Shown here: piece by piece, positions 1 through 7,490 of the stretch
How the letters are laid out: every line of letters starts with the position of its first letter
Position numbering within the stretch: position 1 is the stretch's first letter
Assembly (NCBI RefSeq): GCF_000003605.2
Contig: NW_003108580.1
Span: 465,057-489,052 of the forward strand
Source: Saccoglossus kowalevskii
Taxonomy: Eukaryota; Hemichordata; Enteropneusta; Harrimaniidae
Length of the DNA stretch: 23,996 nucleotides
Direction of reading: 5' to 3'
The notes under the pieces: model-generated
Databases searched by the model: none
What the model was told of the DNA's origin: nothing
The model's input: only the letters and a program-made list of their open reading frames with translations
Translations under genes and position numbers: made by a program

Positions 1-75
1 ATGACATACTGTCTGAGTGCATACTTTGTGGTATTCTTGTAATAACCTTATTATTATACATCTTTTAATTTCAAG

Positions 76-174
76 GATACATCATGGGAATGCCGAAATC
101 CAGAAAGTTTAGAACTGAATCAGCGAACATTGCATTGTGGTACTCCCATAATGCATCTTTGGTGAACAATAAAG
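76..174 (+). CDS. CCDC88: CCDC88-like gene, first visible exon (tentative)
   Basis: The acceptor TTTAATTTCAAG ends at 75 and the donor GTATCT begins at 175. In the frame containing MGMPKSRKFRTES the exon has phase 1 at both ends, which fits the next exon. The residues are not recognisable as a conserved motif, and the exon contains the left arm of an inverted repeat (139-155). A second frame starting GAT ACA is also open until 163 but does not match the downstream phase. The exon call rests on splice signals and phase only. Confidence 0.5.
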
Positions 175-3100
175 GTATCTGCTTGGAAAGTAATCTTAAT
201 GTCATTACAAGTATGGTGCATTATGGGAGTACCGCCATGTTTGTAGGGCTACAGCAGTCTGAACGCCTTACTCCCCTATCTATATATACTAACACTTGGC
301 CTACTATTCTACATGCCTAATGCAAAAACACAAACACTAATGCTCAACTTTAGTCTTTAGATTTTCATCACTTTCTCATTATCATGATTGCTACTTATAG
401 CTATTCAGGTATCTTCTACTTTTGCATAAATGGACAAATGTTGATTGACAGTCACATTTGCTAATTAGAGTCTCTTATCACATGCATTGATGATTGCTTT
501 GTTTTTTATACTAGGTGAACCACGTACTAGTGCAGATGATCTAGATGTTGGGGGTGTGGTGAGACGACGAAATAAGAAGAGAGATCCTATCATAATGACT
601 GATTACAGAAAGTCACTACCAGCACTAGCAATGAGTGATTCCTCTCTTTTACCTCCGTACTGTAAGTAATAATTAGAACTGTCAATTCATGTCTTGTTGC
701 CTTCATTTTGCATTCTCTGCAGTGTGGATTTGTCAACCAATTAGAGCTTACTTTACTGGAAAGTGATTTCTAAAACAACTTCTGATTGGTTGCTGTTCCT
801 GTGAGATCTGACAGGATTTGTCAGCTATTTAAGAGTTCAAGTTATTGGCCTGTAAAAGTTCTGAATGGTTGCATAGGTAGTTTGGTCAGATGTGGTTGAG
901 GGCGATATCATTCGCATCACATGTATACATGCTACCCATAGCACTTATAATTTACATGCAATATTTGTTGCATTAAACCCTTAGCTGTTAATAGTAGTCT
1001 ATCCAGTGAAGATTTGAGAGCTGATGCAGAGTCCTTATCAAGTCAAGGATCCTTAGACAGACAGCATTCTGGTGGTCACAGACACGGTATGTCCCTGTAA
1101 CTTAATTCTGTCTTAGTGTATTGAGTGAGTATCATTCTATTCTAACTGTTAGTTCGTCTTTCTGTATATATGTTTTGTCTTAAGACGTGTCCTACATCAC
1201 CTGCTTCTAACAACCCTTGCACTCACTGTAGATATTGATGTAAACATTCATCTTGCTAACACTTGCTACACAGACTAAACTCATTATAATTACTCTTTCA
1301 TCATCATCATCCAACCTATACACACTTAACAACTACAGTACATGAACGTAAGAACAGTTACGAGAAAGCTTTGACAGAAAAGGCTTCCAAGACTTCGAAA
1401 GATAGATGCAAGGAGAAAGAGAAGGATTCAGTGAATGAGAAAGATGAGAACACGGCATCTGATGATGATCCCACAATGCAACAGTCATCAGCTGTTACGG
1501 AGGGTAGGCCATATTCAAGTCAAGTCACCGTCTTAATGGCCGTTTATGTATTTGTGCATGATTTAAGTTTGCATGGTTTTAGTAGTCATATTATTATGGT
1601 TTAAGACCTTACATTCAACTGAAATGCTATTAAGATGAAGTGCTTCCATTTTATTGTTTTTCTAACAGATGATATTGACCAGGTTGAGGTAGGCAGAGTT
1701 ATAACAGTGAGCATGAGTCACAGATTAGCAAGAATAATGTTACATAGAAGACACAGGATATGTAGGCAGAATAAATATAAAGACAAGATAGGTACAAGGG
1801 TGATAAGATATAGATAAGATTAGAAATATTGACATTATTGGTACATTGTGTGTACATAATAAATACATTAACAACATAATAGGTACATACCCAGGTAATA
1901 ACTAGGTAATGAGATGCCACATGATAGGTAAATAGAAGTCACATTAAAGGTACATTAATATCACATACTAGGCATGGCACATTGAAGCCACGTGATAGGT
2001 AAATGGAAGTCACGTTAAAGGTACATTAATATCACACGTTAGGAACATTTAAGCCACATGATAGGCACATTGAAGCCACATGATAGGCACATTGAAGCCA
2101 CATGATAGGCACATTGAAGCTACATGATAGGCACATTGAAGCCACATGATAGGCACATTGAAGCCACATGATAGGCACATTGAAGCCACATGGATAGCAC
2201 ATGATAGGTACATTGAAGCCATATGGATAGCACATGATAGGTACATTGAAGCCACATGGATAGCACATGATAGGTACATTGAAGCCACATGGATAGCACA
2301 TGATAGGCACATTGAAGCCACATAATATCACATGATAGGGAACATTGAAGCCACATGATAGGCACATTGAAGCCACATGATGGGCACATTGAAGCCACAT
2401 GATGGGCACATTGAAACCACATGATGGCACATTGAAGCCACATGATGGGCACATTGAAGCCACATGATGGGCACATTGAAGCCACATGATGGGCACATTG
2501 AAGCCACATGATAGGCACATTGAAGCCAAATAATAGGCACATTGAAGCCACATAATAGGCACATTTAAGCCACATGATAAGTACATTTAAGCCACATGGA
2601 TAGCACATGAAAGGTGCATTGAAACCACATGATAGGTACATTGAAGCCACATGGATAGCACATGATAGGTACATTGAAGCCACATGGATAGCACATGATA
2701 GGTACATTGAAGCCACATGGATAGCACATGATAGGTACATTGAAGCCACATGGATAGCACATGATAGGTACATTGAAGCCACATGATAGCACATGATAGG
2801 TACATTGAAGCCACATGATAGGTACATAGATTAAACATGATAGGTACATTGAAGCCTCATGGATAGCACATGAATGGTACATTGAAACCACATGATAGGT
2901 ACTTGGATAGCACATGATAGGCACATTGAAGCCACATGGATAGCACATGAAAGGTATATTGAAGCCACATGATAGGTACTTGGATAGCACATGATAGGCA
3001 CATTGAAGCCACATGGATAGCACATGATAGGTACATTGAAGCCATATGGATAGCACATGATAGGTACATTGAAGCCTCATGGATAGCACATGAATGGTAC

Positions 3101-5516
3101 ATTGAAACCACATGATAGGTACTTGGATAGCACATGATAGGCACATTGAAGCCACATGGATAGCACATGAAAGGTATATTGAAGCCACATGATAGGTACT
3201 TGGATAGCACATGATAGGCACATTGAAGCCACATGGATAGCACATGAGAGGTATATTGAAGGTATATGTGCAAGTTTTTAAAAGACACTGTTGAAAGTTA
3301 AGTTTAAGGTGAAAAGAAGTCATTGGGGCAAAATTACTGATTTTGAAAAGTGGGAAGTATATTAGCTAGTCATATTGGTGCCATGAAAGCTGCAGTAGAA
3401 CTACATTTCCAAGTAATAGATGACTTTCACATTGAAATGTTTACCCTCATTATTTTCTCATCCTTTAATACTTTTTTCATAGTTCTGTTTTTTAATTATT
3501 ATTTCATTTGTGTAATTCTGTTTTCTTTGACTTTTCTTTCTTAGTTTGTGTCATTTTATTTTTTCCATATTATTTGTATTTTATTCATAAAACATTTATA
3601 ACAAAATAAGTATTGTATTTTGCATGTTTTCTTTTAGTTTATTCTTTTAGTTTTAGTTTAGGTATAAATAAAGAATAAACCACATGCTGATTCCCCATCT
3701 GTATGTCCTGCACAGGCCACTCTCCTTTTTATACCATCCGACCACCTTTCAATGATAAGACCGTCTAGCTTGGAACCTCCTATAAACCATCTGCCAATGG
3801 CAAAAAGACCCTCTAACTTGAAACCATATTCCAATGGCAAGACCCTCTAACTTGAAACCATATTCCAATGGCAAGAAAGACCCTCTAACTTGAAACCATA
3901 TTCCAATGGCAAGACCCTCTAACTTGAAACCATATTCCAATGGCAAGACCCTCTAACTTGAAACCATCTACGAATGGCAAGAAAGACCCTCTAACTTGAA
4001 ACTATATTCCAATGGCAAGACCACCTAACTTGAAACCTCCTATAAAACATCTTCCAATGGAAAGACCCTCTAGCTTGGAACATGCTAATAAAACCATCTA
4101 CCAATGGCAAGAAAGACCCTCTAACTTGAAACTATATTCCAATGGCAAGACCACCTAACTTGAAACTATATTCCAATGGCAAGACCACCTAACTTGAAAC
4201 CTCCTATAAAACATCTTCCAATGGAAAGACCCTCTAGCTTCGAATTTCTTATAAATCAGATGTCCAATACAAATATTTCATTTGTTTTTCTACAGACTAT
4301 TCGTACAATCAAACAAATTTGAGTGCATCAAGATCAAAGAGTGGTTCTACAGATATGCTGCCTGACAAACCTAAGAAAGAAAAGTCAGGCTTACTATCTA
4401 GATTCAAAAGTAGATCACGAGAACTATTGGATGATAGTCCTAAACACCAAACAGTTTCCCCTCAAACCTCTCAAGTTGTGTCATTGGAAGAGTTCTTAGA
4501 AGAAGTAAGTTGAAAGAATTAATATTACATTGGTTACTTTTTCATCAGACAGTTTCAGTTTGTACAATGAACGCTGGATGTAAACAAATAACATGCATTT
4601 ATAATTGTCATCTTGTAACCTGGCAACCGTGTACAATAAGATCAATGATTTTTTGTCTATTGGTAAAATACTAATTGCTTCACCATACATATTGTGGTGG
4701 AAATATCCTTGGTGATTATGTAGGTAAATTCATTTATGTTTTGACTTTCAGTCCAGATACCGTGAATCAACTGACACAGACTGTGGTCCTGTGTTTGAAG
4801 GACCACCAGATGACACGGGGAGGATGCCTTCAAAGAACAGTGATATGGATGGGCAAAATGACTTATCCAGGGATAGATCACCAACTCAACAATCTCATTT
4901 AACATCATCATTCAAGTCTGATACTTCACAACAATCTGAATTCGTAGTAAATATAAGCGGTGCTAATTACACATCCACTCCAACATCATCCAGATCAGAA
5001 TATCCTGCTGGCAGATCTGACAGTTTAAGATCTTTAAAACGTATGGCACCACCACCACCACCACCTCCTTCAAATCAACAAAGGTCTACTGGACCATCAC
5101 CAGCTGGGAGATCCAGACAGCCAATTGGAGGAAATATTCCAATTATGAAAGATAACTCACCAAGGGACTACAGTGCACCAACTAATAGGACTACTTACGA
5201 TAGGCCTAAGAACTTGGCTGGTGATGTGGGCAGATACAGAAATGGTACTGACTCTCCTAATGACATGTATTCTAGTACTCAGTCACCAACGGGCAGTACA
5301 AGGGACCGCAGACAAGCACCCACCACTGCACCAATGGCAACACCATCACCACAGAATAGCAACATAGCAAGACCACGACCACGACCCCCCAATCGTCCAA
5401 ATGATGAACAACCTTCTCCAGGAGGTGCCGCTCCAGCTGGTGGCAGTGGTGCAGCTGGTCCCAGGGAGGGCATGACAAAAGAACAGTCAGTATGGTATGA
5501 GTATGGATGTGTTTAA
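76..5516 (+). CDS. CCDC88: CCDC88 family protein (Girdin/Daple-like), C-terminal part, 6 exons
   Basis: Spliced CDS: 76-174, 515-661, 985-1086, 1339-1503, 4296-4504, 4752-5516, joining in frame to about 494 codons with a TAA stop. The family are large cytoplasmic scaffolds (N-terminal Hook domain, long coiled coil, C-terminal signalling tail) that activate Galpha-i without being receptors; Daple also binds Dishevelled in Wnt signalling. Only the tail is here. Visible evidence: a GBA motif VSLEEFL followed by EES across the last splice junction, Ser-rich linkers, a run of seven prolines, a Pro/Gly/Ala/Ser-rich low-complexity stretch, and the terminal WYEYGCV. In Daple the terminal GCV is the PDZ ligand for Dishevelled. 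The protein is probably the single invertebrate counterpart of vertebrate CCDC88A/B/C; that paralogy statement is inference. The Hook domain and coiled coil lie upstream of the window. Family assignment is firm because the two motifs occur together in the right order. Confidence 0.88.
139..233. repeat. Inverted repeat (17-bp perfect arms, 61-nt loop)
   Basis: The left arm GGTACTCCCATAATGCA (139-155) is the exact reverse complement of TGCATTATGGGAGTACC (217-233), with weaker pairing continuing outward. It could be a small foldback element or a structured pre-mRNA segment. The left arm falls inside the tentative exon 76-174 and the right arm in the following intron, so a hairpin in the transcript would cover the donor at 175. 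Confidence 0.8.
175..514 (+). other. Intron of the CCDC88-like gene
   Basis: GTATCT...CTAG intron. It holds the right arm (217-233) of a perfect 17-bp inverted repeat whose left arm lies in the preceding exon. Nothing else is recognisable. Confidence 0.5.
515..661 (+). CDS. CCDC88: CCDC88-like gene, internal exon
   Basis: Acceptor ...TATACTAG ends at 514 and donor GTAAGT begins at 662. Length 147 nt, phase 1 at both ends. It encodes a basic/acidic linker with a VVRRRNKKRDP cluster followed by TDYRKSLPALAMSDSSL. The pattern is typical of the phosphorylatable disordered tail after the coiled coil in this family. No catalytic motif is expected or seen. Confidence 0.75.
662..984 (+). other. Intron of the CCDC88-like gene
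   Basis: GTAAGT...TTAG intron of 323 nt. I see no coding frame, repeat or RNA gene in it. Confidence 0.65.
985..1086 (+). CDS. CCDC88: CCDC88-like gene, internal exon (Ser-rich)
   Basis: Acceptor ...AAACCCTTAG ends at 984 and donor GTATGT begins at 1087. Length 102 nt, phase 1-1. It encodes a serine-rich segment including NSSLSSEDLRADAESLSSQG and then SLDRQHSGGHRH. It is too short to give an open frame from a start codon, and was found from splice sites and the phase of its neighbours. The composition matches the low-complexity tail of Girdin/Daple proteins. Confidence 0.72.
1339..1503 (+). CDS. CCDC88: CCDC88-like gene, internal exon (Lys/Glu-rich)
   Basis: Acceptor ...AACTACAG ends at 1338 and donor GTAGGC begins at 1504. 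Length 165 nt, phase 1-1. It encodes a charged segment (HERKNSYEKALTEKASKTSK, then Lys/Glu- and Asp-rich sequence) ending SSAVTE. The overhanging G joins the AC that opens the 4296 exon to make GAC (Asp), keeping the frame across a 2.8-kb intron. Confidence 0.75.
1850..3260. repeat. Minisatellite built on an 11-bp module (22- and 33-bp units)
   Basis: The basic modules are CACATTGAAGC, CACATGATAGG and CACATGGATAG. Dimers (22 bp) dominate 2050-2190 and 2335-2580, and trimers (33 bp) dominate 2190-2310 and 2590-2800. The left edge (1850-2045) is degenerate, with a 71-bp period of GATAGGTAAAT.GAAGTCAC.TTAAAGG type. A 220-bp block (20 modules) is duplicated at 2851/3071. Both strands are open for long distances because the module contains few stop codons. 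Confidence 0.93.
2851..3259. repeat. Tandem 220-bp higher-order duplication inside the minisatellite
   Basis: Sequence beginning GAAGCCTCATGGATAGCACA at 2851 recurs at 3071, exactly 220 bp later. By eye 2851-3026 and 3071-3246 are identical, including variant modules (CCTCATGG, TACTTGGATAG, AAAGGTATATTG). After that the second copy diverges and stops. Identity over such a variable array implies a recent duplication. Confidence 0.9.
3770..4245. repeat. Second minisatellite, 34/38-bp unit
   Basis: The unit is ACCCTCTAACTTGAAACCATATTCCAATGGCAAG-like (34 bp, described here by its two halves CCTCTAACTTGAAACC and ATATTCCAATGGCAAG). A 38-bp form has an extra AAGA, and longer variants contain CTCCTATAAAACATCTTCCAATGG. 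About a dozen copies are present, with a larger composite unit repeated near 3975 and 4105. It ends just before the acceptor at 4295. It has no similarity to the neighbouring 11-mer array. Confidence 0.9.
4296..4504 (+). CDS. CCDC88: CCDC88-like gene, exon carrying the GBA motif
   Basis: Acceptor ...TTTTTCTACAG ends at 4295; donor GTAAGT begins at 4505. Reading frame: YSYNQTNLSASRSKSGSTDM, then a basic KPKKEKSG stretch, RFKSRSRELLDDSP, and finally SQVVSLEEFLEE. The segment VSLEEFL (4478-4498) fits the published Galpha-binding-and-activating consensus (hydrophobic, Ser/Thr, hydrophobic, any, Asp/Glu, Phe, hydrophobic). The Phe codon at 4493-4495 corresponds to the Phe that is essential for G-protein binding in GIV and Daple. 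The exon ends in phase 0, and the next exon supplies a Ser, recreating FLEES. Confidence 0.9.
4478..4498 (+). other. GBA motif (Galpha-i binding and activating)
   Basis: The codons read VSLEEFL. In GIV/Girdin and Daple this short helix docks on Galpha-i and promotes nucleotide exchange. All consensus positions are satisfied here, including the Phe. That the motif is active in this protein is inferred from the match, not shown. Confidence 0.82.
4752..5516 (+). CDS. CCDC88: CCDC88-like gene, terminal coding exon with PDZ-binding C-terminus
   Basis: Acceptor ...TTTGACTTTCAG ends at 4751; phase 0 continuation from 4504 reads SRYRESTDTDCGPVFEGPPD. About 254 codons to the TAA at 5514-5516. The segment is disordered in character: Ser/Thr-rich, then KRM followed by seven prolines (about 5038-5067), many Pro-Ser and Arg-Pro pairs, a Gly/Ala-rich stretch (about 5420-5465), and the ending KEQSVWYEYGCV. 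The terminal Gly-Cys-Val is the Dishevelled PDZ ligand known from Daple, which argues that this gene has the Daple-type rather than the vertebrate Girdin-type end. Confidence 0.9.
   Translation, partial: SRYRESTDTDCGPVFEGPPDDTGRMPSKNSDMDGQNDLSRDRSPTQQSHLTSSFKSDTSQQSEFVVNISGANYTSTPTSSRSEYPAGRSDSLRSLKRMAPPPPPPPSNQQRSTGPSPAGRSRQPIGGNIPIMKDNSPRDYSAPTNRTTYDRPKNLAGDVGRYRNGTDSPNDMYSSTQSPTGSTRDRRQAPTTAPMATPSPQNSNIARPRPRPPNRPNDEQPSPGGAAPAGGSGAAGPREGMTKEQSVWYEYGCV
5493..5513 (+). other. C-terminal PDZ ligand (WYEYGCV)
   Basis: The last seven codons before the stop read WYEYGCV. Daple was named for Dishevelled association, which depends on its C-terminal GCV. The aromatic/acidic residues before it suggest the whole end is under constraint. 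Function in this organism is inferred. Confidence 0.8.
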
Positions 5517-7490
5517 ATGAGTGATATGCAACAGTGTGGCAATTTTTTTGTATATATTCGCTATATGTATTCAACAATACTTTATATGTTGCTGCTGAGA
5601 ATTGTAAAAGTACAATGTATTTATATATTAGATTCAAGAATTGAATTATGACTATGTATTAAAATGTGACATGCACTGTGTATTTTGTGCATTTCTCATC
5701 AAGTATGATTATGTCTTCTGGCATGTCTATTGCTCATACATGTAGTACATGTATGCGTGTCTGTCTGTGTGTGTGAGTGTGTGCGTTGTCTGCCACTCAT
5801 AGTACATTTTGGACTGTGATTCATTCTTATTTGTGCATCATGTAGTTTTGAAACACTTGCATGTGTTGAAAGAGATTTGTTTAACATTTGAAACATGTAC
5901 ATCATAACTATACAACCGTACTTTATTGACTATTAATGTATACATTGTTATCATATTAATTACTCAAACTTCATGTCTCACCAGAAGGTTCTCACACAAG
6001 TAGTAGCGTTATTAATCCCTGTATGCATGTCTACCAAGTCAGCAGGCCCACATCAATTAAAGCTTGTCTCTATTAATATTTCATATTTAACGTTTGTAAC
6101 ATCATTTTTCATCAGATATGAGAGGAAAGAACCCAATATTGGCATCTGTCATCCAAATGAATAGCATATACATGCTAAATTTTTACTTTAAGTTTTTGGT
6201 AGCCAAGTGCATGTTCAAAGTGTGGAATTAATATTTGGTGTGATTTAGACATGAATGGTACTTATCAATGCTCTCATTCTGTTTCTTTATTTCACATACT
6301 GTCGACGTTGTTTCAATTATGTGGCATTTTCATTCAATTTACATGACAACTAGTTATATGGGATTATATACTCGGTAGTACCAACTGGAAAATACACCTA
6401 AGATACATTGTTTTTTCCTACTCCACTTTCATGGTAACTGCCATTCATCTTATCTATCACCACCACCACACCTTCATGTTATTTTCATATTTTGACTCCT
6501 CTATCATTTTCTACATTCAGCTGACAGGTGACAGCGTCCCTGGGACAACATCATTTGCTGATTGGCAGGGTTCTGCTCTACTTGTGTGACATTTTCTTTG
6601 GTAGAAGCTGTTTATTTGCAAGACAAAATGTCCTGAACTTTTACTTTCCATTGCATATTTTTTATTTTGTATTTTAACCTGTTTGGTTGTCATGTGAACA
6701 GCTCTTGTATTTAAATAACATTTTCATATTTAACACTTTCACAGTTCCAATCATGTCAGAACTATGGAAATGAAATCAGTGTGTAGACTAAGATAAAATA
6801 CGGATATTTAATTCAAGGCCGAGGCCAAGGCCAAGTCCATAGATAAAAATATGCAATTTATTTTAACAGTTATATAAATATGTACAATCGTCATTTGGTG
6901 GTCTTTTTTTTTTAAACAGAAGCTGCCCATGAAATAAAGTTTTGAGAGGCAATTATGTAGCTATAAGATGTGATAAAACACATTAAATTTTTCTGTTCAT
7001 TACAAGCTGAGATGATACTTTTTCTTAGTACGTAATAGTTGCTGTGATATGATAGCCATCCAGAAATATACCTTCAGAGTTTACATGTGAAATTTTGCTG
7101 CAAGTCGCATTTGTAAGTATTTATAATTTTTTTTTTTCAAGCACGAAATGGCATAAAGTTTGAGTATATAGTACTGATTGTAAATATTTCGTAATTAGTA
7201 TATGTGTCTATTAGACTGGTGTAAAATATCTCCTTGTAGTTATTTAGTACTGTATCTGTAATTGCCATGTCTATGTGGAGATTACTGCAACTTTATCTAT
7301 GTTGGACAGTATATGTGTATAGCAGTTTTTGTTTTTGCTCCATCTTCTTGATATATTGGATGTAATATAATTGTCTAGTGCGTTGCTGAAATCGTTGTGT
7401 GATTGATTATCAGAAACAATCATTTCAAGATCGCTGCTCTCTTTGTCTTTCAGGATTTAATTCTCAATAAATTCACAAATTTAATCATTT
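5517..7490 (+). other. Probable 3' UTR of the CCDC88-like gene
   Basis: This AT-rich stretch after the stop codon has no sustained coding frame. AATAAA hexamers lie at 6933-6938 and 7466-7471, either of which could end the transcript. A GT-rich run (about 5752-5790) and a CACCACCAC run (about 6460) are simple sequence. A possible alternative coding exon at 6521-6589 is listed separately. The extent is inferred. Confidence 0.45.
6521..6589 (+). CDS. Candidate alternative terminal exon of the CCDC88-like gene
   Basis: A strong pyrimidine tract and acceptor (TCCTCTATCATTTTCTACATTCAG, ending 6520) is followed by a phase-0 reading frame LTGDSVPGTTSFADWQGSAL then LV and a TGA stop. The donor at 4505 is also phase 0, so skipping exon 4752-5516 would join the GBA exon directly to this one and replace the GCV end. 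A weak phase-0 GTATGG within the usual last exon (after KEQS) could also splice here. The segment is short and I do not recognise the peptide; chance is a real possibility. Confidence 0.25.
   Translation: MTGDSVPGTTSFADWQGSALLV

Larger units (their letters stand above)
1504..4295 (+). other. Large intron (2.8 kb) carrying two minisatellites
   Basis: GTAGGC...CTACAG intron between the phase-1 exons at 1339 and 4296. Most of it is two unrelated tandem arrays (about 1850-3260 and 3770-4245), separated by AT-rich unique sequence (3261-3769). Long open frames through the arrays are by-products of the repeats, not genes. Confidence 0.75.

Noticed and set aside
1669-1689. Possible 21-nt microexon (DDIDQVE) between acceptor TTCTAACAG and donor GTAGGC
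   Set aside because: It ends in phase 0, whereas the 4296 exon needs a phase-1 donor, so including it would break the frame. Direct joining of 1503 to 4296 is in phase.
2032-3323. Several long minus-strand open frames (up to about 250 codons) encoding Cys/His/Met-rich repeats such as MWLQCAYHVASMCLSCGFNV
   Set aside because: They arise because the 11/22/33-bp minisatellite has few stop codons in any frame. They lie in an intron on the antisense strand, several frames are open at once, and no domain is visible.
3658-3946. Minus-strand open frames with the repeated peptide PLEYGFKLEGLAIGIWFQV
   Set aside because: Translation of the 34/38-bp intronic minisatellite; no splice or domain support.
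5272-5637. 121-codon minus-strand open frame across the last CCDC88 exon
   Set aside because: Antisense shadow of the Pro/Gly-rich coding sequence; the plus-strand frame has conserved motifs and correct splice phase.
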